Shown here piece by piece: positions 14,600 to 23,466 of a stretch of 45,198 nucleotides of DNA. Under the pieces are notes generated by a model. That model was not told the DNA's origin. It was given only the letters and a program-made list of their open reading frames with translations, and did not search any database. Origin of the DNA: Sphingobium phenoxybenzoativorans (GTDB lineage: Bacteria; Pseudomonadota; Alphaproteobacteria; Sphingomonadales; Sphingomonadaceae); the NCBI RefSeq assembly GCF_001757355.1, contig NZ_MINO01000029.1, positions 1 through 45,198 on the forward strand, given 5' to 3'. The translations under genes and the position numbers were made by a program. Each line of letters opens with the position of its first letter. Position 1 is the stretch's first letter.

Positions 14600-16861
14600 T
14601 TATGTGGAATTACGAGTCACGCGTTTTCTTGAGGTTTTCTGGGCCTTTTGCCGCAGCTCGGCCGGGGTCGGACCGGACGGGGTAGGTTCATCATCGAGAC
14701 GCGCCAGCAAACGATCGATAGCAATGCGATCGCCATCGGCGGCTTGTTGCTCTTCGGCAGTGACAGGGATTGCCTTCAGGAAGTGATCGACGTTGTCCTT
14801 TGCTTCCAGGAGCTGTCCTCGCGACGATGCTTTTGGAATGTAGAAGTCGCATCGCGCGCATGCCATCCGATGCGGGCACCTGTCGAAGAACTCGAAGCTG
14901 CACCAACCATGTCCGAGATCATAGTGAAGCCAGGGGACACCCTCCTGCGGATTTTTCATTTGATCGCGGTCGATCAAAACTTTGACCACGCGAGCGTTGC
15001 GCTCGAAATACCCTGCGTCGGTATACGCCTTGGCCAGCTTCGTCGGCGTGATCTTCACGTAATGCTGCGTCGAATGCGGCGACCTATGGCCAAGCCACTC
15101 CTGAAGTTCCGAGAGCGTCATCGGTTCTTCACTGTTGAACAGCTGGCTGGCAATGGTGGCCCGTGCGCGATGACTGGTGAGTTTGCCCCGAACATCATGA
15201 TCGGGGATGCCGGCCTTTCTACATAGAATTGGAATCAGTCGGACATTTATGAAGCCGTTGGCCATCGGGATGGCTCGAAATTGGAACAGGAATTGGACAA
15301 GGTCGCCAGTTTTAGGATCAGGGTATGCCGGTTGGACCGGACGTATGGCCTGCCATGCTTCAATCGCCTCGCCGACAGCCGGGTCAACAGGCTTGGTATA
15401 GCAATTTCCGGTTTTGTGATCGGGAACGTCCAACAAACAGATCGGCGGGCCCTTGCCGGAATCCATGGGCTGCCAGCGGATGCAACCAAGCCGCAACCGA
15501 CGGATTTCGTTGTTTCTCAGCGCTGCGAACAGCCACACGACCGCTATCGCGCGTATATATTCCACGTCGAAAAGCAGGCCGCTGCTGTTAGCGCGAGGAA
15601 CATCGGACTTCTCGAGATTGAGGCCGGCCCAAAGCAGACGCGCCCACAGATCATCGGCAATCACTCGGGGCTTGGGGCCGAGTTTAGCGCGGATACTTTG
15701 CGGTATCGCAAAACTGCGGCCCGGATCGAAGGAGCGTTCAATCCAACCCCATTCCTGACAATCATAGAAAAAGCCACGGACCTGGCAAATCAAGCCTGCG
15801 ATCGTGCTTGCTTTCACCGCTTCACCCGCCCGCGGGTGCGGCGCTGCCGGTGCCACATATTGACCGACGCGCAATTTGGCCATCGCTGATACGAATTCTG
15901 CCGCAACTGTGCGCGTCCATTGTGCGGGCGATACGATCTCAGGATGATGGGCAGCCAGCCAGCGCCCAACCTTATAGAGTGTGGTTCGATGACCTCGACG
16001 GGTTTCGATAGTTGTCGTTTGCGTCCAGCGTTCAATCCAACCGCACCATTCGTCTGCCACACCGATGTGTATGCTTTCTATTTGTTTCGTTCTCGGCGGC
16101 GCACGCTCGAGCGGCTGTTCAAGGATGCCTTGATTGGCCAAGACTTTAGAAATCGCGTAATAATAGCGCCGCTCCACGTTTGATCCCTCGGCGCGATAAA
16201 ATTCCAGAATCTCCGGATTCAAATCTTCGAGGCGCGGGCTTCGATTCACGAGCAGAACCGATGACACGAACAACTTCATGTATTTCGGATCGATACGATA
16301 GCCCCACCGGACGAGAGGCGTCGTAAGCCGCTCGATCGCAGATGCCACCGACGCGCTACCAAAAATTCGGTTAGCCAACGATTTCCTGTGTGTTGAGGCC
16401 AACGTCGAATAGCTGGTGAACCAGTTGTGGAGATAGGCGATCGCTGCGATGTCCACACGGACGCCAGTAGCTACCTTCCTCTTATTTCTGTCGAAGAAAT
16501 CGTGCGTTGTGCGGCCGAGCACTTTTGCCCAATGCTGTTCCTTCCAGCCCCAATATGTACGATTCAACAAGAGGCACTCTCTCAGGAGCACCATCATTGC
16601 ATCGTTTGGGGCCGCCGCCTCCGATCCAATGATAGCGAGCGCGTCTTCGATTGGTTTCATCAGACGTAGGAGCTGCTCCCGCTCCTGCGTGCGATATTCA
16701 AAGCGGCTCCATTGGCCCAGCACGCGCTTTTTCAGCCACGCTTGAATGGCTGAACGCTCTCCCACGGTGAGCTTCGGCGATCGATCATATTCGGCCGTTG
16801 CGAGTGGATTCGGCCAATGCCGCGTAGCGGGCTCGGGATCGTCCATTGTCTGCGGATTCAT
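14600..16861 (-). CDS. Large tyrosine recombinase, Tn554 TnpB-like
   Basis: A 753-aa protein. Catalytic features in the C-terminal half: Arg in RNNEIRRLRLG, Lys in PDHKTGN, H-x2-R as SHRARATI, His in LGHRSPHSTQ and Tyr in HYVKI. A Cys cluster follows (CPHRMACARCDFYIPKAS), as in Tn554 TnpB-type proteins. The N-terminal half has no catalytic motif and probably contacts DNA or the partner recombinase. ATG 16861 overlaps the stop of the first recombinase (ATGA), so translation is probably coupled. An ATG at 16906 is the alternative. The last ~28 codons and the stop lie inside the left inverted repeat and end of the element, so the terminus itself encodes the C-terminus. Confidence 0.8.
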   Translation of the reverse strand: MNPQTMDDPEPATRHWPNPLATAEYDRSPKLTVGERSAIQAWLKKRVLGQWSRFEYRTQEREQLLRLMKPIEDALAIIGSEAAAPNDAMMVLLRECLLLNRTYWGWKEQHWAKVLGRTTHDFFDRNKRKVATGVRVDIAAIAYLHNWFTSYSTLASTHRKSLANRIFGSASVASAIERLTTPLVRWGYRIDPKYMKLFVSSVLLVNRSPRLEDLNPEILEFYRAEGSNVERRYYYAISKVLANQGILEQPLERAPPRTKQIESIHIGVADEWCGWIERWTQTTTIETRRGHRTTLYKVGRWLAAHHPEIVSPAQWTRTVAAEFVSAMAKLRVGQYVAPAAPHPRAGEAVKASTIAGLICQVRGFFYDCQEWGWIERSFDPGRSFAIPQSIRAKLGPKPRVIADDLWARLLWAGLNLEKSDVPRANSSGLLFDVEYIRAIAVVWLFAALRNNEIRRLRLGCIRWQPMDSGKGPPICLLDVPDHKTGNCYTKPVDPAVGEAIEAWQAIRPVQPAYPDPKTGDLVQFLFQFRAIPMANGFINVRLIPILCRKAGIPDHDVRGKLTSHRARATIASQLFNSEEPMTLSELQEWLGHRSPHSTQHYVKITPTKLAKAYTDAGYFERNARVVKVLIDRDQMKNPQEGVPWLHYDLGHGWCSFEFFDRCPHRMACARCDFYIPKASSRGQLLEAKDNVDHFLKAIPVTAEEQQAADGDRIAIDRLLARLDDEPTPSGPTPAELRQKAQKTSRKRVTRNST
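14612..14684 (+). repeat. Left 73-bp inverted repeat of the recombinase element
   Basis: ACGAGTCACGCGTTTTCTTG at the start to GGACGGGGTA at the end. It is identical over 73 bp to the reverse complement of 17928-18000. Twelve bases separate it from the element's left end. Confidence 0.9.
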
Positions 16862-17922
16862 TGGCCGCGCTCCGGGCTGCTTTCGACCAACATGCGCGTT
16901 CGCCATGCGTGGATCTGCTCCATGGAGCCGGCCAGTTTTCTGGAGAGATCCCTGCCAGAGAGGTGGATATACTGCTGTGTGGATGCGAGGTTCCGGTGTC
17001 CGGCGAGCTGGGCGATCTCATGTATGTCCCAACCTACGCGAGCCAGATCGGTCAGACAAAGATGGCGCAATGTGTGGGTCGAAAACTTATCGAGGTCGGC
17101 CGCGACCGCGATGCGCCTGATCACCTTTGACCAGGTCCACAGCGTGATGGGCTTTCCGTAATTTCGACGCGATTCAGAAAGGAAGAGCCTGCCGCGATCA
17201 CGGCCCACCCGACGTCGATGCTCAAGATAGGCGGAAAACAAAACACCGGCGGTTTCCGAGTAGGGAACAATACGGTCTCTGTTGCTCTTGCTGGTTTCGC
17301 CCCGGATCAGGATCAGACGATGTGCCGGATCGATGTCGCGCGTCTCAATGGCGCAAAGTTCCTCGCGTCGCAGCGCGGCATCATATGCGATCGCCAGCAT
17401 GCATCGATTACGGATAGGTTCACCTTTGGCGCACAGGAGAAACCGCTGCCATTCTTCATCCGAAGGGATCCACGGTAAACGCTTGTGCCGCCGGATCAGA
17501 CCGCGGTCGCGCTTTGAACTGAACGGCCTGTTCGGGACAAACCGGCCACGTCCAACCGGATTGTTCGTACGGATGCCCTCTTCAACGAGGTAGTCGAAGA
17601 ACAGACGAATGGCTGTAAGCCGCTGTTGCAGCGTGGCGCTGGAAAGGCCGGATGTAGATTGCGTTGCGTCCTGTACCGACATCCTGGCGCCGGGAAGCAT
17701 CCGCAGATGACCCACGTAGTTGGCAATGTCGGGCCGGGTTGCAGAGATCGCCGCAACCTCGTTGTCCTCGCACCATCGTAGGAACTGCTCGAGACCGCGG
17801 CCATAGGCCTCCACGGTATTGAAAGCCAACCCGAGCATGTGCTGAATATCGAGCCACTCTTTCCCCTGGGGATGCCCGAAGGAAAGCGGAAAAAGTTGCC
17901 ATCGGATATTCACAGCGGTCAT
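16858..17922 (-). CDS. Tyrosine recombinase, Tn554 TnpA-like
   Basis: A 354-aa protein with a complete XerC/D-type catalytic set: Arg185/186 in AALRREEL, Lys212 in TSKSNRD, His283 and Arg286 in HTLRH, His309 in AGHRNLAS and Tyr318 in QQYIHLS. It has a SAM-like N-terminal core-binding domain (AYGRGLEQFLRWCED). ATG 17922 lies just inside the right inverted repeat's inner edge. The frame is open further upstream into the repeat, with TTG at 17964 possible. It probably acts together with the coupled second recombinase to excise and insert the element. Confidence 0.85.
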   Translation of the reverse strand: MTAVNIRWQLFPLSFGHPQGKEWLDIQHMLGLAFNTVEAYGRGLEQFLRWCEDNEVAAISATRPDIANYVGHLRMLPGARMSVQDATQSTSGLSSATLQQRLTAIRLFFDYLVEEGIRTNNPVGRGRFVPNRPFSSKRDRGLIRRHKRLPWIPSDEEWQRFLLCAKGEPIRNRCMLAIAYDAALRREELCAIETRDIDPAHRLILIRGETSKSNRDRIVPYSETAGVLFSAYLEHRRRVGRDRGRLFLSESRRNYGKPITLWTWSKVIRRIAVAADLDKFSTHTLRHLCLTDLARVGWDIHEIAQLAGHRNLASTQQYIHLSGRDLSRKLAGSMEQIHAWRTRMLVESSPERGQ

Positions 17923-17927
17923 GTGAG

Positions 17928-18000
17928 TACCCCGTCCGGTCCGACCCCGGCCGAGCTGCGGCAAAAGGCCCAGAAAACCTCAAGAAAACGCGTGACTCGT
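17928..18000 (-). repeat. Right 73-bp inverted repeat of the recombinase element
   Basis: A perfect inverted copy of 14612-14684. Outside it, 46 bases (18001-18046) lead to the right end, against 12 on the left. The outermost bases are related: GTTATG..TGGAATT on the left, and GTTATGTTATTTGGAATT on the right when reverse-complemented. The right end carries an extra ~28-base spacer. Confidence 0.9.
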
Positions 18001-18046
18001 AGGTCTTAGCTTCTCACGCCAAGCCACGAATTCCAAATAACATAAC

Positions 18047-19618
18047 GAACTTTTCCAGAATAGCCGTCGCGCCGGTGCCCGCGCGATCCATGTCGCGGTT
18101 TACAATCTCCCAGCCGGCACCGCACTGTCCATCTACGATGACGGCTCCGGGATCGACGATCCGGCCAACCTCCTGAGCCTCGGCGATTCGGGCTGGCAGG
18201 AGGATATTCGGACGCGCGAGGATCCCGCCGGCATGGGGGTATTCAGCCTCGCCGGCCGGGATGTGGTTGTCCGCTCATGGTCGAAGGCGGCGGGACGGGG
18301 TTGGGCGGTCCATATCCCGGCTGACGGCTGGGAAGGGGGTGTGCCGCTCGCGATCCAGTCGTGCGGGATCGTGCACGGCACCGAGATCCAGATCATGCTG
18401 CCGCCCGCCTGGGATGAGCAGCTTGGGTCGGCGCTGCGCCTCGCGGCCCAATATTTCCCGCTCCCCGTTCATTTCGAGGGCGCGCAGCTTCCGCGCGAGG
18501 ACTTTCTGGCCGGCGCCGACCAGATCGAGGAATGGGAAGGCTGTCGTATCGGCATCTTCCATGACGGTACCATGGAGGCAGTCCATACCCCCCGGATCAA
18601 TTTCCACGGCGTGACGGTCGCTTCCAGACTTCCCGCCCTGAGCGAAATCGAAAAGCCTCTTAACTGGCGAGTGCGGGTCGATATCGTCGATGCGCCGGCG
18701 CTCCAGCTCGTGCTCCCCGCGCGCAAGGAAATGGTCGAGAACGACGCGCTGTGCCGGCTCAGGGAAGCGGCCGAAATCGCGCTTTACCGCGCCATCTGCC
18801 GCGAGAAATCTCATCGGCTCTCCTACGAGGCCTGGGCGCGTGCCCGCGACCTTGGGATTGCTCTTCCCGAAGCCGACCGCTGGCTCAATGCCTGGACGCC
18901 GAACATTGCCGACACGTCCAACCGATACCAGGGCGCGGCCATTCGATCGGGCCCTATGATCATCATGTCCGACCACGAACCCGACATCGAGCAAGCGCTT
19001 GCCCGCGCACTTGCGAACGAAACACCGCTCGGTGGTCCCCTGGTTCACGAGAACCGCGATTTCGAGGACTATCGCTGGTATGACGAATTGCCGCGTCTCC
19101 TGTCCTGCAGTTTCACCGTGCAGCGCGATGGCGTCCTTCATCGCTATGCCGACGATATCGCCCTGCCCGAAGAATTTGAGTCCGGACCGGTCGAGAATAT
19201 CTCCGCCGAAATCCTTCTGCGGTCCGGCGGCCCGTCGCCGGCAGAACCAACCATCTACCGCGTGCCCACGGACATGCTGGTCTGCAACAATGCCTGCTGG
19301 ACGCTCGACGAGGCGACCATCCTCTTTGACGGCAAGGCCAATGTGCAGCCGCACGCGCTTGCCGACCTGATGCACGCCAGTTTGTTCTGCTATTCTGACG
19401 ATTGCGGGCACGATAGCTGGGATACGCAATCGCTCGCGTTCGAGCATGAAGCGCGAAATCTCGCCAACCTGTTGCTGCTGGGTGAGGACGAGGCGCTTCT
19501 CGCCCAATTGCGCGACGCGGTCTTCGAGCACGTTCAGTGGCTCATTCCCGACAACCGCAGCCTGACCATCTCCGGCGACAGGACGACGATCTCGCTTTCG
19601 CTGGATCAAGCGGCCTGA
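18047..19618 (+). pseudogene. 3' part of interrupted GHKL (Hsp90-like) ATPase gene
   Basis: This is 523 codons in frame with the 5' fragment at 14504-14599. It begins ELFQNSRRAGARAIHVAVYN (N-box with the Glu and Asn that bind Mg-ATP), then DDGSGIDDP (G1) and GDSGWQED..EDPAGMGVFSLA (G2): a GHKL ATPase as in Hsp90, MutL and MORC-type proteins. The remaining ~380 residues are unrecognised. An internal ATG (18233) could give a shorter product without the ATP site. No stop codons have accumulated, so the insertion looks recent. The role of the intact protein is unknown; an accessory or conflict role on mobile DNA is inferred. Confidence 0.8.
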
Positions 19619-19664
19619 GCCCGTCGCTCCAGCCGTAACCAAACCATCTCGAAGGAGATCCCTG

Positions 19665-20009
19665 ATGCGCCATGCCACACTCTTTGTCTGCTCGACCGCT
19701 CATTTGCCTGTCGCCGAGCGTCGTCACATCGATCACCTCATCGCCGTCGCGCCACGCGGGCCGGACGGACGTGTCGAGGTCGGCCATCTCGATCTGGTGA
19801 TCGAGCCCTATGCCTACGGCTTTTTCGTCCACACCAGCGTCGTCGGGTGCGGCGGTGAGGCGCCCGACATCAGCCAGGAGTTCTGGGCGATCCTGAGTTC
19901 GGCATTCGACAGGGATGCCTCCTGGGTCCTGTTCGACCGCGACGAACCCACCTGCTCCGAACTGCCCATCTTCGCGGACCCCAACCAGCCCGAGGAGCAC
20001 CAGTCATGA
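19665..20009 (+). CDS. Short DUF5983-like protein
   Basis: A 114-aa protein: LFVCSTAHLPVAE, YAYGFFVHTSVVG, QEFWAILSSAFDRDASWVLFDRDE. This is the same ST(A/S)H..yGxFV..W-x-LxDRD layout as the C-terminal half of 11159-11845, so the two are distant paralogues. A good AAGGAG precedes the ATG. Its stop overlaps the next gene (ATGA). Confidence 0.75.
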   Translation: MRHATLFVCSTAHLPVAERRHIDHLIAVAPRGPDGRVEVGHLDLVIEPYAYGFFVHTSVVGCGGEAPDISQEFWAILSSAFDRDASWVLFDRDEPTCSELPIFADPNQPEEHQS

Positions 20010-20212
20010 CGGACCTCTGCTCGATGCAACCCTGTTCGTCCAAACGCGCAGCACTTGCGTCCTTCGATCATGCCTATGCCGTCGCGCTCCGGATGCGGCA
20101 CGAGACGGGCCGCCCCCAATTCGTGCTGCGCACCGGTGATCCGCTCCAGCCGTTTCGCGTCTCCAGCACGGGGCCACAGCACCGTCAGGCGCTGATGACG
20201 CTCGTCGCCTGA
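20006..20212 (+). CDS. Small hypothetical protein
   Basis: A 68-aa protein coupled by ATGA to the DUF5983-like gene. Central FDHAYAVALRMRHETGRPQFVLRTG suggests helix then strand. No recognised domain. Confidence 0.65.
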   Translation: MTDLCSMQPCSSKRAALASFDHAYAVALRMRHETGRPQFVLRTGDPLQPFRVSSTGPQHRQALMTLVA

Positions 20213-20262
20213 TCCGGCGCCTGCACGTGCCGGCAACGGCTCTCTTTAACGAGGACAACCAC

Positions 20263-20619
20263 ATGAACGATGGAATATTGCGTCAGTCCGCAAATGAGGC
20301 CTGCGACGCGCCACCGCCTGCCATCCAATATCTGGACCTCACCGAAGATGAGTTTGTGGACAGGTTCCAGCCAGTGCCCAATCATCTCCTCGCAACGGCG
20401 GGGTTCGACTTCGGCCGGGGCGGATGCCTGTTCGAAGCCTCCGGCCCGGACCTCAAATTCATCCGCTCGCAACCTGCGGCAAATGTCTGGACGATGATCG
20501 AGGGCGACGACGGTCTCGAGATCACCGATGGCATGCACGCCGTCAATCGCCTCGGCTATCTCCTGACCGAGCAGCCATGTCCCCCCGATACGATGGTGAG
20601 TGTGCCACTCGACTTCTAA
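20263..20619 (+). CDS. Small hypothetical protein
   Basis: A 118-aa acidic protein (MNDGILRQSANEACDAPPP..). ATG 20263 is chosen with ACGAGGAC upstream. A globular middle (FDFGRGGCLFEASGPDLKFI, then VWTMIEGDDGLEITDGMHAVNRLGYLLTE) is typical of small plasmid-borne unknowns. A weak hairpin (CTCCCG with CGGGAG) follows at ~20630-20655. The rest of the gap to 20757 shows nothing clear. Confidence 0.65.
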   Translation: MNDGILRQSANEACDAPPPAIQYLDLTEDEFVDRFQPVPNHLLATAGFDFGRGGCLFEASGPDLKFIRSQPAANVWTMIEGDDGLEITDGMHAVNRLGYLLTEQPCPPDTMVSVPLDF

Positions 20620-20757
20620 GCGGCCACTCCTCCCGTCTCTCGGGGCCTCGGGAGCCAATTGATCGTCGCATTCCGGCCGCCCGGCCTCCGGGATCAGGCG
20701 CCAACCGTCACGGCGACGTCCCTTATCGGCTCCCGACCTCCTTCCTGGAGATCAGCC

Positions 20758-21726
20758 ATGTACGATCCGAAGCGACCGCCGACCGCGGCGGCGAACGACG
20801 ACGCTTGCCTTACTGTCCTATCCGGCGTCCCTGTGATTGCCGCATGGGGCATGGGCGTCGACAGCACCGCGATGATCATCGAATGGGTCGCGCGGGGGCT
20901 GCCCCTGTCCGCCGTCCTCACAGCCGACACCGGGGTCGAGCGCGAGGAAACCTATGCCTTTCTGCCGATCTTCCAGCGCTGGATGGACCGGCATCATATC
21001 GAGCATCATGTCGTCCGCTATGTGCCGAAGCGCTTCAAGCACTGGCCGCCCTATTTCTCGCTCCTGGAGAACTGCCTCACCAACGCGACACTGCCGTCGA
21101 TCAGCTTCGGCCGCCACAGTTGCAGCCAGAAATGGAAAATACAGCCCCAAGATCAATGGGTTAATTCATGGGCGCCGGCGCAGAAAATATGGGCTGAAGG
21201 TGGCAAGGTTGTCAAGCTCATCGGCTACGACAGCTCGCCCGCCGATAGTCGCCGCTATGCCCATCGCGAAGGCCATATCAGCGACCTGTACGACTATCAT
21301 TATCCGCTGCGCGCCTGGGGTTGGGATCGAGACGCCTGCATCGCGCGGATCCGTGCCGAAGGCCTGCCCGTGCCGATCAAATCGGCTTGCTGGCTTTGTC
21401 TCGCGCAGAAAACGGGCGAGTTGATCACCCTTCCAGGCTGGTGCCTCCGCCTGATCATATTGGTGGAGGCTCGCGCCGCTCCGCGCCTTGTGACGGTCGA
21501 GGGTCTGTGGCGCAAGTCGACGCGTGAGCGCCCCGGCTCGATGACCCACTTCATCCGCGAACGCGCTCTGCTGCCTGCTTCCGAAATAGACGCGATCATT
21601 GCCGGCGCACCGGTTGATCTGATCGACTTCCAACGGGTCGCGGCCCAGATCCCACTCGCCGAACGACCGACGATGCGGGACTGGATCGATCGGTTCAATG
21701 CGGGTGTCGAACGGCTCGCGGCATGA
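20758..21726 (+). CDS. PP-loop ATPase, PAPS-reductase-like (second)
   Basis: A 322-aa protein. AAWGMGVDSTAMI near residues 28-40 is a PP-loop variant, with GMGVDST replacing SGGKDST. GRHSCSQKWKIQPQDQW and KSACWLCLAQK supply conserved Cys positions as in PAPS-reductase-like proteins. It is not closely similar to the PP-loop protein at 12411. ATG 20758 has GGAG upstream; a longer open frame to 20659 is not supported. Its stop overlaps the next start (ATGA). Substrate unknown. Confidence 0.75.
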   Translation: MYDPKRPPTAAANDDACLTVLSGVPVIAAWGMGVDSTAMIIEWVARGLPLSAVLTADTGVEREETYAFLPIFQRWMDRHHIEHHVVRYVPKRFKHWPPYFSLLENCLTNATLPSISFGRHSCSQKWKIQPQDQWVNSWAPAQKIWAEGGKVVKLIGYDSSPADSRRYAHREGHISDLYDYHYPLRAWGWDRDACIARIRAEGLPVPIKSACWLCLAQKTGELITLPGWCLRLIILVEARAAPRLVTVEGLWRKSTRERPGSMTHFIRERALLPASEIDAIIAGAPVDLIDFQRVAAQIPLAERPTMRDWIDRFNAGVERLAA

Positions 21727-22292
21727 CGATACCGTCAATCTGTCTGCGACTGTTGTTGACTGCCAAACGGCTTCACCGAAAAACTCTCTTCATGCGACTT
21801 ATCGATGACCTGGCCGCCGCGAGGCTCTATTATCACCGGCCACTCCCGACATTGCCGGATATCCTGCTGATCGACATCCCACCTCGCTTTTCGGGCGGAG
21901 GTCTGGCACTCGGCCGCTACTACCCCGTGATCCTCGAAAGCCTCGCAGAAATGCACGAATTCGAGGCATTTTTGTGCGAGCCGCGGACGACCCCGGTAGC
22001 GCCCGCTCTTCTCGACCGGCGCCCGTCTGCCTTGCGCACCCGTGACATCATCTTCGCTCGCTATGAGCCTCAGATACCGAACTGGCCCTGGCTGCTCATC
22101 TGCTTCTGGCCACAATCCTACACCGCCATGGTGCTGCCTTCCGCCGACACCTTCGCGCGGGGCAGCTATACCATCGATGCCTATTCCACCGAGGAAGAAC
22201 TCACAGACGCTGAGCTTAAGCTTCTCGCTACGCTCGGACCCGAGCAAGCGCGCATCGTTCGCTCGGTGGCAACCCGCCTGGGAAATGCCTGA
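21723..22292 (+). CDS. Hypothetical protein
   Basis: A 189-aa protein, coupled by ATGA to the PP-loop gene. ATG 21792 (MRLIDDLAAARLYYHRPLP) is an alternative start that removes an odd basic N-terminus. Middle: IIFARYEPQIPNWPWLLICFWPQSYTAMV. No known domain. It may work with the PP-loop protein, judging only by coupling. Confidence 0.65.
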   Translation: MTIPSICLRLLLTAKRLHRKTLFMRLIDDLAAARLYYHRPLPTLPDILLIDIPPRFSGGGLALGRYYPVILESLAEMHEFEAFLCEPRTTPVAPALLDRRPSALRTRDIIFARYEPQIPNWPWLLICFWPQSYTAMVLPSADTFARGSYTIDAYSTEEELTDAELKLLATLGPEQARIVRSVATRLGNA

Positions 22293-22379
22293 AAGTCACG
22301 CATCAGGCCATGCCAATGCACGCACGCATGTCGAAGATGAAGGGCGGCAAAAGGCTTGATTGTACCGAAGGTGGCCGCG

Positions 22380-22775
22380 TCAGTGGCGATAACCGAGGTC
22401 GGCCGCGATTGGCCGCGCCATATCTGCCCGCCGCTTCATCAAATCGGCAAGCCAGGCCAGATGCGCGGCTGCGTCCGCCAACGGCAGTTGGCAAACTTCA
22501 TCGAATAGCTCATGCTGATAGGCAAGGTCGCGATCCAGAATATCACGCAGGAGAACACGGGCAGGGCTGTCCTCCTCCTCGATGCCCGCATTCGCCTCTC
22601 GGGCAGCATCGAGAAACGCCTCGGCCATCTCCTGGGCCTCGTAATAGCCGCCATCCAGACCTTCGCTCGCCGCGAGGCTCGCCAGCCGGCGGCGAACCAG
22701 TGGCAGATCAGGATCGACCGCCGCATCGTCCAGCGGCAAGTTATAATCATAGCTGGCGAGATAATCGCGGATCAT
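22380..22775 (-). CDS. Hypothetical helical protein
   Basis: A 131-aa acidic, mostly helical protein (MIRDYLASYDYNLPLDDAAVD..). ATG 22775 is preferred because GAGGAG lies upstream and the longer frame to 22901 starts with unlikely sequence. It ends ~90 bases from the convergent + strand gene. A CTCAG..CTGAG inverted repeat overlaps the leader at ~22785-22797 and could be an operator. Function unknown. Confidence 0.65.
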   Translation of the reverse strand: MIRDYLASYDYNLPLDDAAVDPDLPLVRRRLASLAASEGLDGGYYEAQEMAEAFLDAAREANAGIEEEDSPARVLLRDILDRDLAYQHELFDEVCQLPLADAAAHLAWLADLMKRRADMARPIAADLGYRH

Positions 22776-22918
22776 GGCATGGCTCCTCAGTGTGCCTGAG
22801 AACATAAAATGAACAAGATTGCAAGTCTGAACACGCTTATGCCATGCGGAGGTAATGTCTGTTCTGTCTTTTTCATCCCGCTCGCCCCGGACAGTCTCCA
22901 TTCCGGAGGCACTCGCCC

Positions 22919-23122
22919 ATGACTGACAGCAAGGCGCCGCTGCGATTGCACGGGATACTGCGCCTCAACGAGCGTGGCCCTTTTCTGGAGGTCGAGGAGG
23001 GGCCTCTCTGGCGCCTTCAGACAGACTCGGATCTTCGGACGCATCAGGATCGACGGGTTCGGGTCGAGGCCTGGCAGCGCGGAGCAAGCATCCTCGAATT
23101 GCTGTGGATCGGTCCGGCCTGA
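22919..23122 (+). CDS. DUF5818-like small protein
   Basis: A 67-aa single-domain protein: LRLHGILRLNERGPFLEVEEGPLWRLQTD.., then RVRVEAWQRGASILELLWIG. This resembles DUF5818, a small OB-like beta domain common in sphingomonads. CGGAGG precedes the ATG. Function not established. Confidence 0.7.
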   Translation: MTDSKAPLRLHGILRLNERGPFLEVEEGPLWRLQTDSDLRTHQDRRVRVEAWQRGASILELLWIGPA

Positions 23123-23247
23123 TGGCCGGGTAAGGGGGGAACTATGCCTCAAATCAGCCCGAACCTGTAACCGCCTCTGAAATGGCTTACGGACGGCAAG
23201 CGAGCAGGACAGCGCCGGGTTCGTTCGCGCGATATGAACAGGCCTCC

Positions 23248-23466
23248 TTACCCGCCGCCTCTCTGCCGAAACGTCGGCTGGTCACCGGCCATGAAGAGAT
23301 CCTGCTCCCATCTCTCAAGCTCGGCAGCGTTGAGCGCCTCGAGCCGGCAAAGTCGGTCGACCTCCTCCCGCCCAAGCGCCTGCCGCGCGCTTGCCTCCCG
23401 GACGAAATCCTTCAGCATCATATTCTGGAGGAGGAAAAAGCCCCTGATCCGCTTGCCCGTCTTCAT
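23248..23466 (-). CDS. Possible small hypothetical protein
   Basis: A 72-aa helical, charged product (MKTGKRIRGFFLLQNMMLKDFV..). Its composition is more protein-like than the overlapping + strand frame (23182-23589). A 16-codon leader frame just upstream ends on this ATG (ATGA), which would allow coupling. I see no domain. Apart from this, 23123-23634 holds only the AT-rich upstream region of the XRE gene. Confidence 0.4.
   Translation of the reverse strand: MKTGKRIRGFFLLQNMMLKDFVREASARQALGREEVDRLCRLEALNAAELERWEQDLFMAGDQPTFRQRGGG

Larger units (their letters stand above)
14600..18046. mobile_element. Two-tyrosine-recombinase element with long inverted repeats
   Basis: About 3.45 kb, placed exactly between two in-frame parts of the ATPase gene, which fixes the ends to within a base or so (left TTATGTGGAATT, right ..AATAACATAAC). 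It carries two minus-strand tyrosine recombinase genes that overlap by ATGA. Their sizes (354 and 753 aa) and order recall TnpA and TnpB of Tn554. No TnpC or cargo gene is visible. Unlike Tn554, it has 73-bp perfect inverted repeats near its ends. No longer target duplication is evident. Confidence 0.8.

Noticed and set aside
14600..18046. Recombinase-in-trio (RIT) element
   Set aside because: Only two recombinase genes are present, and one is 753 aa, unlike the three ~300-400-aa genes of RIT elements.
18275..19678. 467-codon minus-strand frame opposite the ATPase gene
   Set aside because: It is the shadow of the conserved ATPase frame. No ribosome-binding site or domain.
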